Origin: Microlunatus elymi
GTDB lineage: Bacteria; Actinomycetota; Actinomycetes; Propionibacteriales; Propionibacteriaceae
Assembly (NCBI RefSeq): GCF_007362775.1
Contig: NZ_CP041692.1
Coordinates: forward strand, 1,798,001 to 1,862,000
Direction of reading: 5' to 3'
DNA length: 64,000 nucleotides
The notes under the pieces were generated by a model. The model was not told the origin of the DNA. It worked only from the letters and a program-made list of their open reading frames with translations, and made no database searches. Positions 51,700 through 60,995 of this stretch are shown piece after piece (position 1 is the stretch's first letter; each line of letters opens with the position of its first letter). Made by a program: the position numbers and the translations under genes.

Positions 51700-53517
51700 A
51701 TGCATGATCAACTTCCGCACCCGGACCCGGCTGCTCCCTACACCGGATGGGGGCGGAAGGACCTGGAGTCGCTGGCCGACCGCACACTGCTCGCGTTGCG
51801 TCCGTGGGCGACTCCGGGTCATGCACGATTCGACCTGCCCGGCCCGGCATCCGGGGCCGGGCCGGTCAGCGACGGGCTCGAGGCCTTCGCCCGGTCCTTC
51901 CTGGCAGCCGGTTTCCGGCTGTCCGGAGCGAGCGACGACCCGCAGGATCATGCCGGTTGGTACGCGGCCGGGCTGCGGGCCGGGACCGATCCGGCGTCAG
52001 CGGAGCGTTGGCCGCTGCTGGCCGACATTCCCCAGACCAGGGTGGAGGCCGCGGCGATTTCGATCGCCCTGCACGAGAGCCGATCCTGGATCTGGGACCG
52101 GCTCGATGCCGCGACCCAGCAGCACATCATCGACTGGCTCGTACCGAGCGCGGAGTTGCGCTACCCGGACAACAACTGGCGCTGGTTCTGCAACGTCACT
52201 CAGGCCTTTCTGCGGTCCGTCGGCGCGTCCCATGATCAACAACTGGTCGACCGCAACATCGCCACGATGGACGAGTGGTACCTCGGCAAGATCGACGGCC
52301 GCGGAGGATGGTACCGCGACGGCGCTGCGGGCAGCATTGACTGGTACAACGGCTGGGTCATGCAGCTGTTCTCCTTGTGGTATTGCCGAATGTCCGCCGG
52401 TGTCCCGGGCGTCGAGGAGCTTCAAGATCGTTTTCGGGCGCGGTTGTCGGACTACCTTTCCACCGCGGTGAATCTATGGGGCGGCGACGGCGCGTCGCTG
52501 TTCCAGGGACGATCGCTGACCTACCGGTACGCGACGCTCGGCGCGCCCTGGGCCGGCGCGATCTTCGACGCGTCGCCGTTGCCGCCCGGTCAGTTGCGGC
52601 GACTGGGTCTGGGCGGTGTTCGCTACTTCGTCGATCGCGGCGCGTTCGACGACAGCGGGCTGCTCGGCATCGGCTGGCTGGATCAGTTCGAGCCGATGCG
52701 GCAGAGCTACTCCGGTCCCGGCTCGCCCTACTGGTCGAGTCTCGGACTCGCAGGCCTGGTCATGCCGGCCGATGATCCTTTCTGGTCGGTACCGGAGGAA
52801 CCCCTGCCGGTCGAGGTTTCCGACGTCCGGGGCGCGATTCCGCAGGCAGGCTGGCTGGTGTCGGGCACTCTTTCGGACGGCATCGTCCGGGTGATCAATC
52901 ACGGTGTTGATCATGGGGACCACGAGGATCCGCTCTACGGTCGGCTGGCCTACTCGACCGTCACCGCGCCGCTCGCCGATGCTGCCGAGGTGGCGGACAA
53001 TCAGGTCGTGTTGATCAACTCCGACGGATCTGTCACTGATCGGTCCGGGTTCGACCTGCTGTCCGCGGAGGACCAGGACGATCTGCTGATCGCCTCGAGC
53101 CGATGGGACCGAATCCGTTGCTGGTCGGCGATCCGCGGCTGCGTCGAAGTCCGCGCGGTGCGCCTGCAACGCGCCGATGAAGATCAAGCCGGGCGGATGC
53201 TGATCTCAGGTTTCGCGATTCCGCAGCAGCCGCGGCCAGGTGCTCGCAGCGGGCTGGTGAGCGAGGTGCGATCGCTGGTCGGCGACGGCTCGATTGTCGC
53301 GGTGAGGCATCCGACCGCGAATCCGTTCGGCTCGCAGTTGTTGATCAACCAGGTCGAGTACCCGAAGCCGGCGGCCGACACCTGGCACGTCGTCGGCATC
53401 TCGCTCTACGACGCCGACGAGCAGCCGGAGATCTCGTGGCCCTCGGTGACCGTCGAGTCGACCGAGGCCCTGAAGATCAACTGGCCGGACGGGACCGAGC
53501 AGCGGATCGGGAACTGA
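51700..53517 (+). CDS. DUF2264 carbohydrate-active-type protein
   Basis: 605 residues, no signal peptide, so cytoplasmic. The segments GAGPVSDGLEAFARSFL, YPDNNWRWFCNVTQAFLR, GWYRDGAAGSIDWYNGW and FQGRSLTYRYATLGAPW are the DUF2264 (PF10022) pattern, predicted as an (alpha/alpha) barrel followed by a beta domain. Members sit in polysaccharide-use loci. It follows binding protein 2 directly. Likely hydrolyses an imported oligosaccharide; the catalytic residues cannot be pinned from sequence alone. Confidence 0.85.
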   Translation: MHDQLPHPDPAAPYTGWGRKDLESLADRTLLALRPWATPGHARFDLPGPASGAGPVSDGLEAFARSFLAAGFRLSGASDDPQDHAGWYAAGLRAGTDPASAERWPLLADIPQTRVEAAAISIALHESRSWIWDRLDAATQQHIIDWLVPSAELRYPDNNWRWFCNVTQAFLRSVGASHDQQLVDRNIATMDEWYLGKIDGRGGWYRDGAAGSIDWYNGWVMQLFSLWYCRMSAGVPGVEELQDRFRARLSDYLSTAVNLWGGDGASLFQGRSLTYRYATLGAPWAGAIFDASPLPPGQLRRLGLGGVRYFVDRGAFDDSGLLGIGWLDQFEPMRQSYSGPGSPYWSSLGLAGLVMPADDPFWSVPEEPLPVEVSDVRGAIPQAGWLVSGTLSDGIVRVINHGVDHGDHEDPLYGRLAYSTVTAPLADAAEVADNQVVLINSDGSVTDRSGFDLLSAEDQDDLLIASSRWDRIRCWSAIRGCVEVRAVRLQRADEDQAGRMLISGFAIPQQPRPGARSGLVSEVRSLVGDGSIVAVRHPTANPFGSQLLINQVEYPKPAADTWHVVGISLYDADEQPEISWPSVTVESTEALKINWPDGTEQRIGN

Positions 53518-53553
53518 TCAACTCCCGATCCGCCGAACGCCAAGCCGGGAAGG

Positions 53554-55479
53554 TCAAAGCCGGAAGGTCAGCGTCAGGCTGCCTTCGCTGACTGGTTCAG
53601 CGGGAGTGATCAACAGCCGCCAGATTCGCTCGCCCCAGAGCTCCCGCAGGTTCGGATCGTCCTGCGGCTTCTCCTCAACGGCGATCTCGGCTGCCCGGTC
53701 GATCGCGAGCTCGACGCGCCGACCGCCCGGGTCGAACGAAATCCGATCGCTGTCGAGGATCGGCGGCACGGCAAGGGTCAGCGGCAGCACGAGCGAGGTC
53801 ACGCCCTCGCCCTGCCAGCGGTCGCTGACGACGATCCGGTGGTTGTCCCGGTCCAGGGTCGCGCTGCGGCGATAGGAGTGGATGCCGGCCTCCGGCGGCC
53901 ACGCCGCGGCCAGCTCGGCGGTCATCGTGACCGAGTTGCCGTCATGATCAACTTCGGCGGAACTGGCGGCGAACTGCTCGCCTGCCGACTGCACCACGCC
54001 GTTGATGATCGGCAGACAGTGCCAGTCGCTGTTCATCTCCCACAGCTCGTACCGTTGCGGGCTGAAGGTCTTCTTGGAGTAGACGCCGACGCCGGGGTCG
54101 ATCACCAGATGATGACCGTCGACGGCCACCGACACTCCGCCGACGTCGTTGTGGTTGTGGTGCTCGGCGTTGTTGCCGGCCTTCATGCAGAGCAGGAATC
54201 CGTCGGTGCTGCCTTCCTGCTCCCGGGCGACGAGGACCTGCAGGTCACCGAACCAGCGTTCCTTGATCAACGGCGCGGCGGTCGGCGGTGCGTCGACGAA
54301 GCCCGGTTCGAACAACTCCGACAGGCCACGCCACAGGTTCGTCTTCGCGCGTTCGTGGCGCCCGCCCGGCGCGTCGCGAAGCTGAACGGCAAGATCACGG
54401 GCCTGTTGATCATCGAGCAGGCGACCGGCCCGATGCAGCACCGAACCTTCCAGCAACCAGACGCCGTGACCGTCCGCGTGCTGGATCATCCGCCGTCCGC
54501 CGACGTGCATCGCCACCGGGTAGCGACTGGTCGCCGCCACCTTGGGCACGTCGAAACCGTTCAACTCGCCGTTGCTGGCCCCGTACAGCGCGTCCAGGCA
54601 GTCGATCAGCTTCGCCGGACCGACCGCCCAGTAGGACTGGCCCTCCGAACAGCCGCCGTCGAGCAGAAGCTGATCAACGTAGACGTCCAGGGACGCGATG
54701 ATCTTGCTCACGATCACCGCCCGGCGGTCGGTGTCGGATTCGGTGTGCAGGGTCGCCACCAGCAGGTTGGAGCACACCCAGGGCGTCCAGTTGTTGGCGC
54801 CGGTGCGTTCCTTGGCCAGCCAGTGCCAGTCGTCCCGCTCCAGGAACGGCGTCAGCAGCCGGCGATCGATCTCGGCCACCACGCGTTCGTCGAAGGCGAC
54901 CCCACCGGCGTCGGCGAGTCGTTCACCGAGCAGGTATCTGGTCCAGGCGAGCTGGGCGCCGGTCTCGGCGGCGAACAGGTCGATCACCGGCTCGTCGGTC
55001 GCCGGCAGCGGAAGTTGATCATGGCGCCGAGAGAAGGAGTGCGCGGCGACGCCCCAGAACGACTCCTCGCAGATCGACCAGACCGCGTCCATGATCGGAT
55101 CGATGAAGCGCTGATCATCGGTCAGACACGCGCCGAGGACAAGATCACGCAGCAGCTTGCGGCGTTCGAAGTGCGGCAGTTCGAACCGGGACCGGTCGCC
55201 GTTGCGGTAGAAGTCGGCGAAGACCGATGCCCGCAGCTCGGGCCACGGAGCCTGCAGGGCTTCTTCGGCACGCGCCAGTGTCTGGTTGCGTACCCTGGCC
55301 GGCACCGCCTGCCAGCCGGCTCGATCGGTGATCTTGGGAAACGGCTCCCAGCCGGCGAGCCGGGCCCGTACCCGCGAGGGCGGGAAGATCCCGGTCAACT
55401 CGCCACGACCGTACGGAAGTGACGTGTCGTCGGGCAGAGCGTACGGAGGTGCTTCGGTCGCAGTGTCAGACATGATCAT
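53554..55479 (-). CDS. Heparinase II/III-like protein
   Basis: 641 residues. A helical toroid domain (TGANNWTPWVCSNLL, DGGCSEGQSYWAVGPAKL) precedes a beta-sandwich with the signature NNAEHHNHNDVGGVSVAVDG near residue 440 and YELWEMNSDWHCLPIING. These are polysaccharide lyases that cleave uronic-acid-containing glycans. No signal peptide, so it probably acts on imported fragments. It starts inside the stop of binding protein 3 (ATGA); the ATG two codons later is an alternative. Convergent with the DUF2264 gene. Confidence 0.88.
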   Translation of the reverse strand: MIMSDTATEAPPYALPDDTSLPYGRGELTGIFPPSRVRARLAGWEPFPKITDRAGWQAVPARVRNQTLARAEEALQAPWPELRASVFADFYRNGDRSRFELPHFERRKLLRDLVLGACLTDDQRFIDPIMDAVWSICEESFWGVAAHSFSRRHDQLPLPATDEPVIDLFAAETGAQLAWTRYLLGERLADAGGVAFDERVVAEIDRRLLTPFLERDDWHWLAKERTGANNWTPWVCSNLLVATLHTESDTDRRAVIVSKIIASLDVYVDQLLLDGGCSEGQSYWAVGPAKLIDCLDALYGASNGELNGFDVPKVAATSRYPVAMHVGGRRMIQHADGHGVWLLEGSVLHRAGRLLDDQQARDLAVQLRDAPGGRHERAKTNLWRGLSELFEPGFVDAPPTAAPLIKERWFGDLQVLVAREQEGSTDGFLLCMKAGNNAEHHNHNDVGGVSVAVDGHHLVIDPGVGVYSKKTFSPQRYELWEMNSDWHCLPIINGVVQSAGEQFAASSAEVDHDGNSVTMTAELAAAWPPEAGIHSYRRSATLDRDNHRIVVSDRWQGEGVTSLVLPLTLAVPPILDSDRISFDPGGRRVELAIDRAAEIAVEEKPQDDPNLRELWGERIWRLLITPAEPVSEGSLTLTFRL

Positions 55480-57131
55480 TTGCTGCCGTTGGCCTTCTTG
55501 TATTGATCTTGGTATTCGGTCCGCATCTCGTTGCCGACCGCGTTCTGCCAGGTCGAGATCGCGTTCTTCAGTTCCGAGTACGGCTTCCTGCCCTGGATGA
55601 TGTCGTTGACCGTGTCGTTGAACGCCTTGTCCGCGGTGGCGTTCTTGGTCGCCTGAGCGTTGGAGAACAGCCCGAGGGCCGCGTTCTGCACGCCGTGGGG
55701 AACCTCCAGCGACTGGTAGTCGTGCTGGGTTTTGGCGTCCTGCGGTCGGCCGGGGGAGTAGCTGACCTTGGTCGAGTCACCGAGGTAGCGCATCGGCAGG
55801 GTGAGGTTGGTCTTGCCGGTGTCGGTCAGTGTCGGGTTGCCGTTCTTGTCGACGGTGTGATCAACACCTTCCTTGCCGTAAGAGAGGTAGTAGTACTCCT
55901 CGCTGCCGAACGGTGCTGCGAAGTAGTCGGCCATCCGCAGGCAGAGCTTGATCCGATCGGCGTCCATCTTCTTGATCGACGCCATCCCGAAACTGCCGGA
56001 CCCGAGCGCCCACGGCGCCAGTCCGCCGCCGTCGCGTTTGTAGGCCGGCATCAAGCCGAGCTCGAAGTTCGGATCGCCCTCCAGCCCGTTCGTCCAATAT
56101 CCGTTGAAGCCGGTGTAACCGTCGGAGGCGTTGATCGCGACCGTGCCCGCAGCGAACAGGTCCTTGAACGGTTGTTGGGGATTGAACGCGTCCGGGTGCA
56201 GGACGCCGGCCTTCCACATCTGGATCACGTCGCTGACGCTGCGCTGATAGGCGTCGGTCTCGTACCGGTGGGTGAACTTGCCGTTCGAGTCGACGGCCCA
56301 GCTGTTGGGCTCCTCGTTCATTCGCCCGATCAGTGCCTGGACGTGGCCGATCATGTCGTAGCCCCAGCGACGCTTCTTCGGGTTGGTGAGCGCCTTGCTC
56401 GCATCCATCAACTCGTCGAACGACTTGGGCGCGGTGGACACCCCGGCCTTCTTGAACAGGTCGGCGCGGATGAAGTTGTAGCTACCGACGAGTCCGCGCG
56501 GCAACGGCAGGCCGTAGATCTTGCCGTTGTAGATCACCGACTTCCAGATGTCGGTGGGGATGTTGGCCAGATTGGGATAGTCCTTGACCGCGTCGCCGCC
56601 CAGATACTCGTCCAGCGGACTGAAGCGTTTGTCCAACAGGGACGGGAAATTCGCCACCACCTGGGTCAGCATCATGTCCGGCAGGTCGTTGCCGGCGATG
56701 GTGGTGGAGAACTTCTGCACGTAGTCCGCGCTCGGTGTCATCTGCAGTTTGAGGTCGATGCCGAGCCGTTCGTTCAGGCCCTGCCAGTACGGGTTACGTC
56801 CGACGCCGGGCGGCAACGCCGCGTAGGTGATCACCATGCCGGTGACGGTGTCCTTGCCGGTGCCCGGTTTGTCGGCCACCGATTTGTTGTGGTCGCTCGG
56901 GAACAGCTTGTACGCCGGCTCGACGCCCTGCTCGGTGCCCGGGAAGTCCGGCTTGGCGATCGTGGCCGGCGTGTAGGTCGGCAGCTTGACCGTCTCGTTC
57001 GCCGTGGCGGTGTTCTTCTTGTCGGTGGAATCGCTGCAGCCGGTGAGGGCGCCGCCGAGTAGGGCGGTGGCTCCGACTCCGGCCAGGACGGTACGCCGGC
57101 TGAGTCGGGGTGTGGCATGGAACGCTGACAC
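55476..57131 (-). CDS. Sugar-binding lipoprotein 3 (paralogue)
   Basis: 551 residues. Signal LSRRTVLAGVGATALLGGALTGC with lipobox LTGC. It shares NERLGIDLKLQM, the VVANFPSLLDK block and the SPGRPQDAKTQHDYQSLEVP block with lipoproteins 1 and 2 but is more diverged. GTG 57131 follows AAAGGAGAA. It is expressed with the heparinase-like gene and must share the permeases at 46-48 kb. Confidence 0.92.
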   Translation of the reverse strand: MSAFHATPRLSRRTVLAGVGATALLGGALTGCSDSTDKKNTATANETVKLPTYTPATIAKPDFPGTEQGVEPAYKLFPSDHNKSVADKPGTGKDTVTGMVITYAALPPGVGRNPYWQGLNERLGIDLKLQMTPSADYVQKFSTTIAGNDLPDMMLTQVVANFPSLLDKRFSPLDEYLGGDAVKDYPNLANIPTDIWKSVIYNGKIYGLPLPRGLVGSYNFIRADLFKKAGVSTAPKSFDELMDASKALTNPKKRRWGYDMIGHVQALIGRMNEEPNSWAVDSNGKFTHRYETDAYQRSVSDVIQMWKAGVLHPDAFNPQQPFKDLFAAGTVAINASDGYTGFNGYWTNGLEGDPNFELGLMPAYKRDGGGLAPWALGSGSFGMASIKKMDADRIKLCLRMADYFAAPFGSEEYYYLSYGKEGVDHTVDKNGNPTLTDTGKTNLTLPMRYLGDSTKVSYSPGRPQDAKTQHDYQSLEVPHGVQNAALGLFSNAQATKNATADKAFNDTVNDIIQGRKPYSELKNAISTWQNAVGNEMRTEYQDQYKKANGSK

Positions 57132-57241
57132 GAGTTCTCCTTTGAACTGAAACCGGAGGAGCCCGGGAACCGCGGAAAAGCCTTTCTCCGCGACCGAGCG
57201 AGCTCCGCGGGGAATGTTGTCACCATCCACCGCGGAACTGG

Positions 57242-57270
57242 AACGTTTTGCCACCGGTTTGCCAACGTTG
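57242..57270. promoter_or_regulatory. Candidate operator pair in a divergent promoter
   Basis: AACGTT occurs at about 57242-57247 and 57264-57269, 22 bases apart (two helical turns), with similar flanks (GAACGTTTTG and CAACGTTGTG). The region lies between the divergent starts of binding protein 3 and the DUF4091 gene. A LacI-type regulator would fit, but none is encoded in the locus. Confidence 0.4.
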
Positions 57271-57394
57271 TGTCGTGATGGTTATGAAGCCCGCGGAAAG
57301 TGCTCGCCGGCGCCGGGCTCGCCGATGACCAGCGGTGCGTGGCTGCCGCGTACGCGATAGCGTCTCTTGATCATCACTCGCATAGGAGCGCTGC

Positions 57395-59062
57395 ATGTCC
57401 TCGTCCTGGAAATTCGTCCTGACCGATGCGCTGGAGACCGTGCTGCCGACGGTCGAACCGCGGCCGATCGATCGAGCACTGTCGCGGTCGGTTTTTCTGG
57501 GCGAAGACCACTCCTTCCAGCTGGCCGTCCAACCGCCGGCCAAAGCCCGGGCCAGCTCGGATCCGATCAAGATCAACATCGCCGGCTCCGCGGCCCCGTA
57601 CACCAAGGTGTACGCGGTCGACCTGGTGCCGGCCACCCTGCCGGCCTTCCCCGATCACGACGAGAACTATCTGGTCGACAGCCCCGGCTTGTATCCCGAT
57701 CCGCTGCGCCGGTTGCCGGACGGCCGGGTGGAGCCGCTGGTCGGACATTGGAAGAGCACGTGGTTCGACATCCGGGTGGACCCGTCGGCGCGGCTCGACG
57801 GGACGACCACCGAACTCGAACTGCAGATCACTGTTGATCATGGACGTACCGGTGAGCGGTTGTACGCCGATCGAGTCGCGGTGACGGTGGTCAACCAGGA
57901 GCTGCCGCCGCTGGACATCGTCAACACCCAGTGGCTGCACACCGACTGCCTGCTGGACTACTACGGCGGCACCGCGTACGACGAAGATCATTGGCGGGCG
58001 TTGGACGCCTTCGTCGCGAGTGCTGCGCGGATGGGGATCAACGGACTGCTGACCCCGATCTGGACGCCGCCGCTGGACACCGCGGTCGGCACCCGGCGGA
58101 CGCCGGTGCAGTTGGTCGGCATCCGCCGAACCGGTGATCACTACGACTTCGACTTCTCCCGGCTCGAACGCTGGCTGAAGTTGTTCGCCGCGTACGGAAT
58201 CCAGTACGTGGAGTTGGCGCACCTCTTCACCCAGTGGGGAGCCCGGGCGACCCCGGCCATCGACGCCGAGGTGGACGGCAAACTGCAGCAGATCTTCGGA
58301 TGGGATGTGCCGGCCACGGATCCGGCCTATCGCTCTTTCCTGCAACAGTTCCTGCCGGCACTGCAACAGGTGCTGCGTGATCACTGGGATCCGTCGAAGG
58401 TGATCTTCCACATCTCCGACGAGCCGTCCCGTGATCATCTGGAGAGCTATCGGGCCGCCCGGGCCGTGGTCGAGGACCTGCTTCAGGGGTGGCTGGTGGC
58501 CGATGCCCTCAGCGACTACGACTTCTACACCCAAGGCGTGGTCCGGCAGCCGGTGGTCGCGACCAACCATGCCGAGCCGTTCCTTGCCGGCGGGGTGGAC
58601 CCGTTGTGGCTCTACTACTGCGTCAGCCAGAACAAGATCGTCGCCAACCGCTTCATCGCGATGCCGCCGGCCCGGCACCGGGTGATCGGTCAGCAGCTCT
58701 TCGCCCTCGGTGCCCGCGGCTTCCTGCACTGGGGCTTCAACTTCTACAACGCCGTCCACTCACGCAGCCACCTCGATCCGTGGAAGGACACCTGCGCGGA
58801 CGGGTCCTTCCCGGCCGGCGACCCGTTCATCGTCTATCCCGGCCCGGATCGTACGGTGGTCGAGTCGACCCGGCATCGCGTCGCGGCCCAGGCGATCAAT
58901 GATCATCGTGCCCTGCAACTGGTCCGCGACCGGTTCGGCCCGGACGCGGCGATCAAGATCATCAACCCGGACGGCGACCTGTCGCTGACCAACTACCCGA
59001 CCGATCCGGCGCACCTCCTGCGCGTACGCGAGGAGCTCAATTCCCTGCTCCGCAAGGCCTAA
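57395..59062 (+). CDS. DUF4091 glycoside-hydrolase-like protein
   Basis: 555 residues, no signal peptide. An N-terminal beta domain (SVFLGEDHSFQLAVQ) is followed by a TIM-barrel region with TPIWTPPLDT, YVELAHLFTQWGA, FHISDEPSRDHLESY and FLHWGFNFYNAVHSRS. The ISDEP motif and the C-terminal RALQLVRDRFG segment are typical of DUF4091 proteins. They are thought to be glycosidases. ATG 57395. Divergent from binding protein 3. Confidence 0.87.
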   Translation: MSSSWKFVLTDALETVLPTVEPRPIDRALSRSVFLGEDHSFQLAVQPPAKARASSDPIKINIAGSAAPYTKVYAVDLVPATLPAFPDHDENYLVDSPGLYPDPLRRLPDGRVEPLVGHWKSTWFDIRVDPSARLDGTTTELELQITVDHGRTGERLYADRVAVTVVNQELPPLDIVNTQWLHTDCLLDYYGGTAYDEDHWRALDAFVASAARMGINGLLTPIWTPPLDTAVGTRRTPVQLVGIRRTGDHYDFDFSRLERWLKLFAAYGIQYVELAHLFTQWGARATPAIDAEVDGKLQQIFGWDVPATDPAYRSFLQQFLPALQQVLRDHWDPSKVIFHISDEPSRDHLESYRAARAVVEDLLQGWLVADALSDYDFYTQGVVRQPVVATNHAEPFLAGGVDPLWLYYCVSQNKIVANRFIAMPPARHRVIGQQLFALGARGFLHWGFNFYNAVHSRSHLDPWKDTCADGSFPAGDPFIVYPGPDRTVVESTRHRVAAQAINDHRALQLVRDRFGPDAAIKIINPDGDLSLTNYPTDPAHLLRVREELNSLLRKA

Positions 59063-59072
59063 TCACCCGCTC

Positions 59073-59154
59073 GTCCACACAGCCGCACCACTTACCGCCA
59101 GCCGCACCGGTTGCAACCGGTGCGGCTGGCGGTAAGTGGTGCGGCTGTGTGGAC
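59073..59154. repeat. Perfect 82-bp palindrome, bidirectional terminator candidate
   Basis: Both 41-base halves are perfect reverse complements with no loop; the centre is GGTTG|CAACC. Inside each arm an AGCCGCACC word occurs twice. It fills the gap between the convergent DUF4091 and acyltransferase-fusion genes, so it can terminate both. The outer CACAGCCGCAC word is shared with the hairpins at 8001, 8082 and 63086. Confidence 0.92.
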
Positions 59155-59179
59155 CGGACGGGGATCCGGGCTCGATCGC

Positions 59180-60895
59180 TCAGGACGCGCGCAGAGTCAG
59201 GGCGGGCTCGGGGCGGTGGACGCCGCGGGGCCGGTAGCCGAGCTCGCCGGACAGGCCGAGGACGTCGGAGAGCAGCCAGACGATGCTGAGCCACATCTCC
59301 GTGCCCTGCAGGCCGGGAACGGTGGCGGCGACCGAGGCCGCACCGGCGGACGGAGCCTGGAAGCCGAATCCCTGCCCGGGCGTCCAGTGGCCGATCGCGT
59401 CCACAAGCAGCGTACGGGCCAGAGCCACCACGTCGCTGCGCCGATGGTCGGTCTGCCGGCCGGCCAGCCAGAGCGGATGGATCACGTCCAGCACGTTGCA
59501 GGCGTTCTGCCGTTCGGGGGCGAAGTAGCGCTGGACCGATGCGTGTGCGAGCACGGTGTCGATCACCCGCTCCGCAAACGGCAGCGGCACTCCGAATTGT
59601 GCGTAGGTCCCGCGCGAGGCCCGGTAGAACCCGTTCACCACCTGGAGTTGATCAAGACCGTCCGACTCGCCCCACATCCCGGTCCGCGGATCGGTGTGCA
59701 GGCCGAGCCAGCCCCAGAGCGCTTCCTCGGTACCGGGCCGCGACGTGGCACCGGCCGGACGGTTCCACCGCAAAGCGGTCCCCAGCGCGTCCACCTGATG
59801 CCCGGAACTCCACGGTTTTTCCTTCCAGGGCAGGGAATCCAGGAAGTTGATCAACTCAGCCGGTTCGGCTTCGGCGACCGCGCTGATCGGATGGGCAAAG
59901 CTGCTGCCGAGCACGTCGAGGGCATATCCCACGCAGAGCACGTGATAGGCGCTGTCGCCCTCATGCAGCCCGGCCAGACCCGGACCGGGTGCCGCACCGG
60001 GAGTGCCGTCGGGCTCGATCTCCGGCAACAGACCGGACTTCGGATCCTGAAGACCGCGCAGCCAGCCGATCTGTTCGTCGACCGGCCGCTGCGTCGGGGC
60101 CGTACCGAGCAGCATGTCGGCGATCTCGATCGCGTCGCACTGCGGGCGCACCTTCAACGGCGTACCGGGCCGGTCGGTGAAGCGCTGTCGCTCCGGATCC
60201 CAAGCCCGGTTGAGGATCTCGGCCGCCTCCGACCGTGCCCGATCGGCGAAGCCGCGCACCTTGGCGGCAAGATCATCCGATCCCGTACGGGGTGCGGCGT
60301 CGGCCGGCGGCACTCGCCAACGCAGTAGCCGGGCCGGGGTTCCGCCGACCACCGCTCCCGCGGGAACGTCCTTGGTGACCGTGGCGCCGGCCGCGATCAC
60401 CGCCTTGTCGCCGATGGTCACACCGTCCACGATCGCCACCTGGGAACCGATCCAGACGTCCGAACCGATGCTGATGCCGCGGGCGACCGTCGGTTGCCGG
60501 AACACCTCGACGTCCGGATCGGTCATGGTGTGGTTGAAGCCGAGGATCGACGTGTGGGCACCGATCCGCACCGCGTCGCCGATGGTGATCTTGCCTCGTA
60601 CCACCGTGAACGCGTTGACCGTACAGTCCCGGCCCATGATCACGTCGTGGCTCAGGTAGGCGTGGCCGGCGATGTAGCTGCGATCACCGAGCTGGAGTGT
60701 GTCGCATTGGACGGCGGCCAGTTCGCTGACGAAACATTGCTCGCCGAAGGACCAGTCCGGATGCTGCTCGAGCGCACGCCGCTGCAACTCGCGTTGGTGT
60801 TGCTGCGCCTGTTCGTCGGCACGGTGCCAGAATCCCCACGGCGAGTAGTCGAAGTGGGCTTGATCGAAGACGGGTTGGTCGGCGTCGACAGTCAC
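59180..60895 (-). CDS. Hexapeptide acyltransferase fused to a helical toroid-like domain
   Basis: About 571 residues. Residues about 50-190 form a left-handed beta-helix: GDRSYIAGHAYLSHDVIMG, GDAVRIGAHTSILGFNHTM (acetyl-CoA acyltransferase His), GSDVWIGSQVAIVDGVTIGD and AGAVVGGTPARLLR. Residues 200-571 are a separate helical domain with repeats such as LAGLHEGDSAYHVLCVGYAL, EEALWGWLGLHTDPRTGMWG and RQNACNVLDVIHPLWLAG. That second half resembles an (alpha/alpha) toroid; I cannot name its family. GTG 60895. Such a fusion may (de)acylate sugars from the same locus. Confidence 0.82.
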   Translation of the reverse strand: MTVDADQPVFDQAHFDYSPWGFWHRADEQAQQHQRELQRRALEQHPDWSFGEQCFVSELAAVQCDTLQLGDRSYIAGHAYLSHDVIMGRDCTVNAFTVVRGKITIGDAVRIGAHTSILGFNHTMTDPDVEVFRQPTVARGISIGSDVWIGSQVAIVDGVTIGDKAVIAAGATVTKDVPAGAVVGGTPARLLRWRVPPADAAPRTGSDDLAAKVRGFADRARSEAAEILNRAWDPERQRFTDRPGTPLKVRPQCDAIEIADMLLGTAPTQRPVDEQIGWLRGLQDPKSGLLPEIEPDGTPGAAPGPGLAGLHEGDSAYHVLCVGYALDVLGSSFAHPISAVAEAEPAELINFLDSLPWKEKPWSSGHQVDALGTALRWNRPAGATSRPGTEEALWGWLGLHTDPRTGMWGESDGLDQLQVVNGFYRASRGTYAQFGVPLPFAERVIDTVLAHASVQRYFAPERQNACNVLDVIHPLWLAGRQTDHRRSDVVALARTLLVDAIGHWTPGQGFGFQAPSAGAASVAATVPGLQGTEMWLSIVWLLSDVLGLSGELGYRPRGVHRPEPALTLRAS

Positions 60896-60995
60896 GACGA
60901 CCACCCTACGGTGCCCGCTCGACGTCGATCTTCCCGGTCTCATCCGGGCGACGGGGGAACGAGAACGGGCCGTAGGACGTGCGCCGAGCGGGCGA

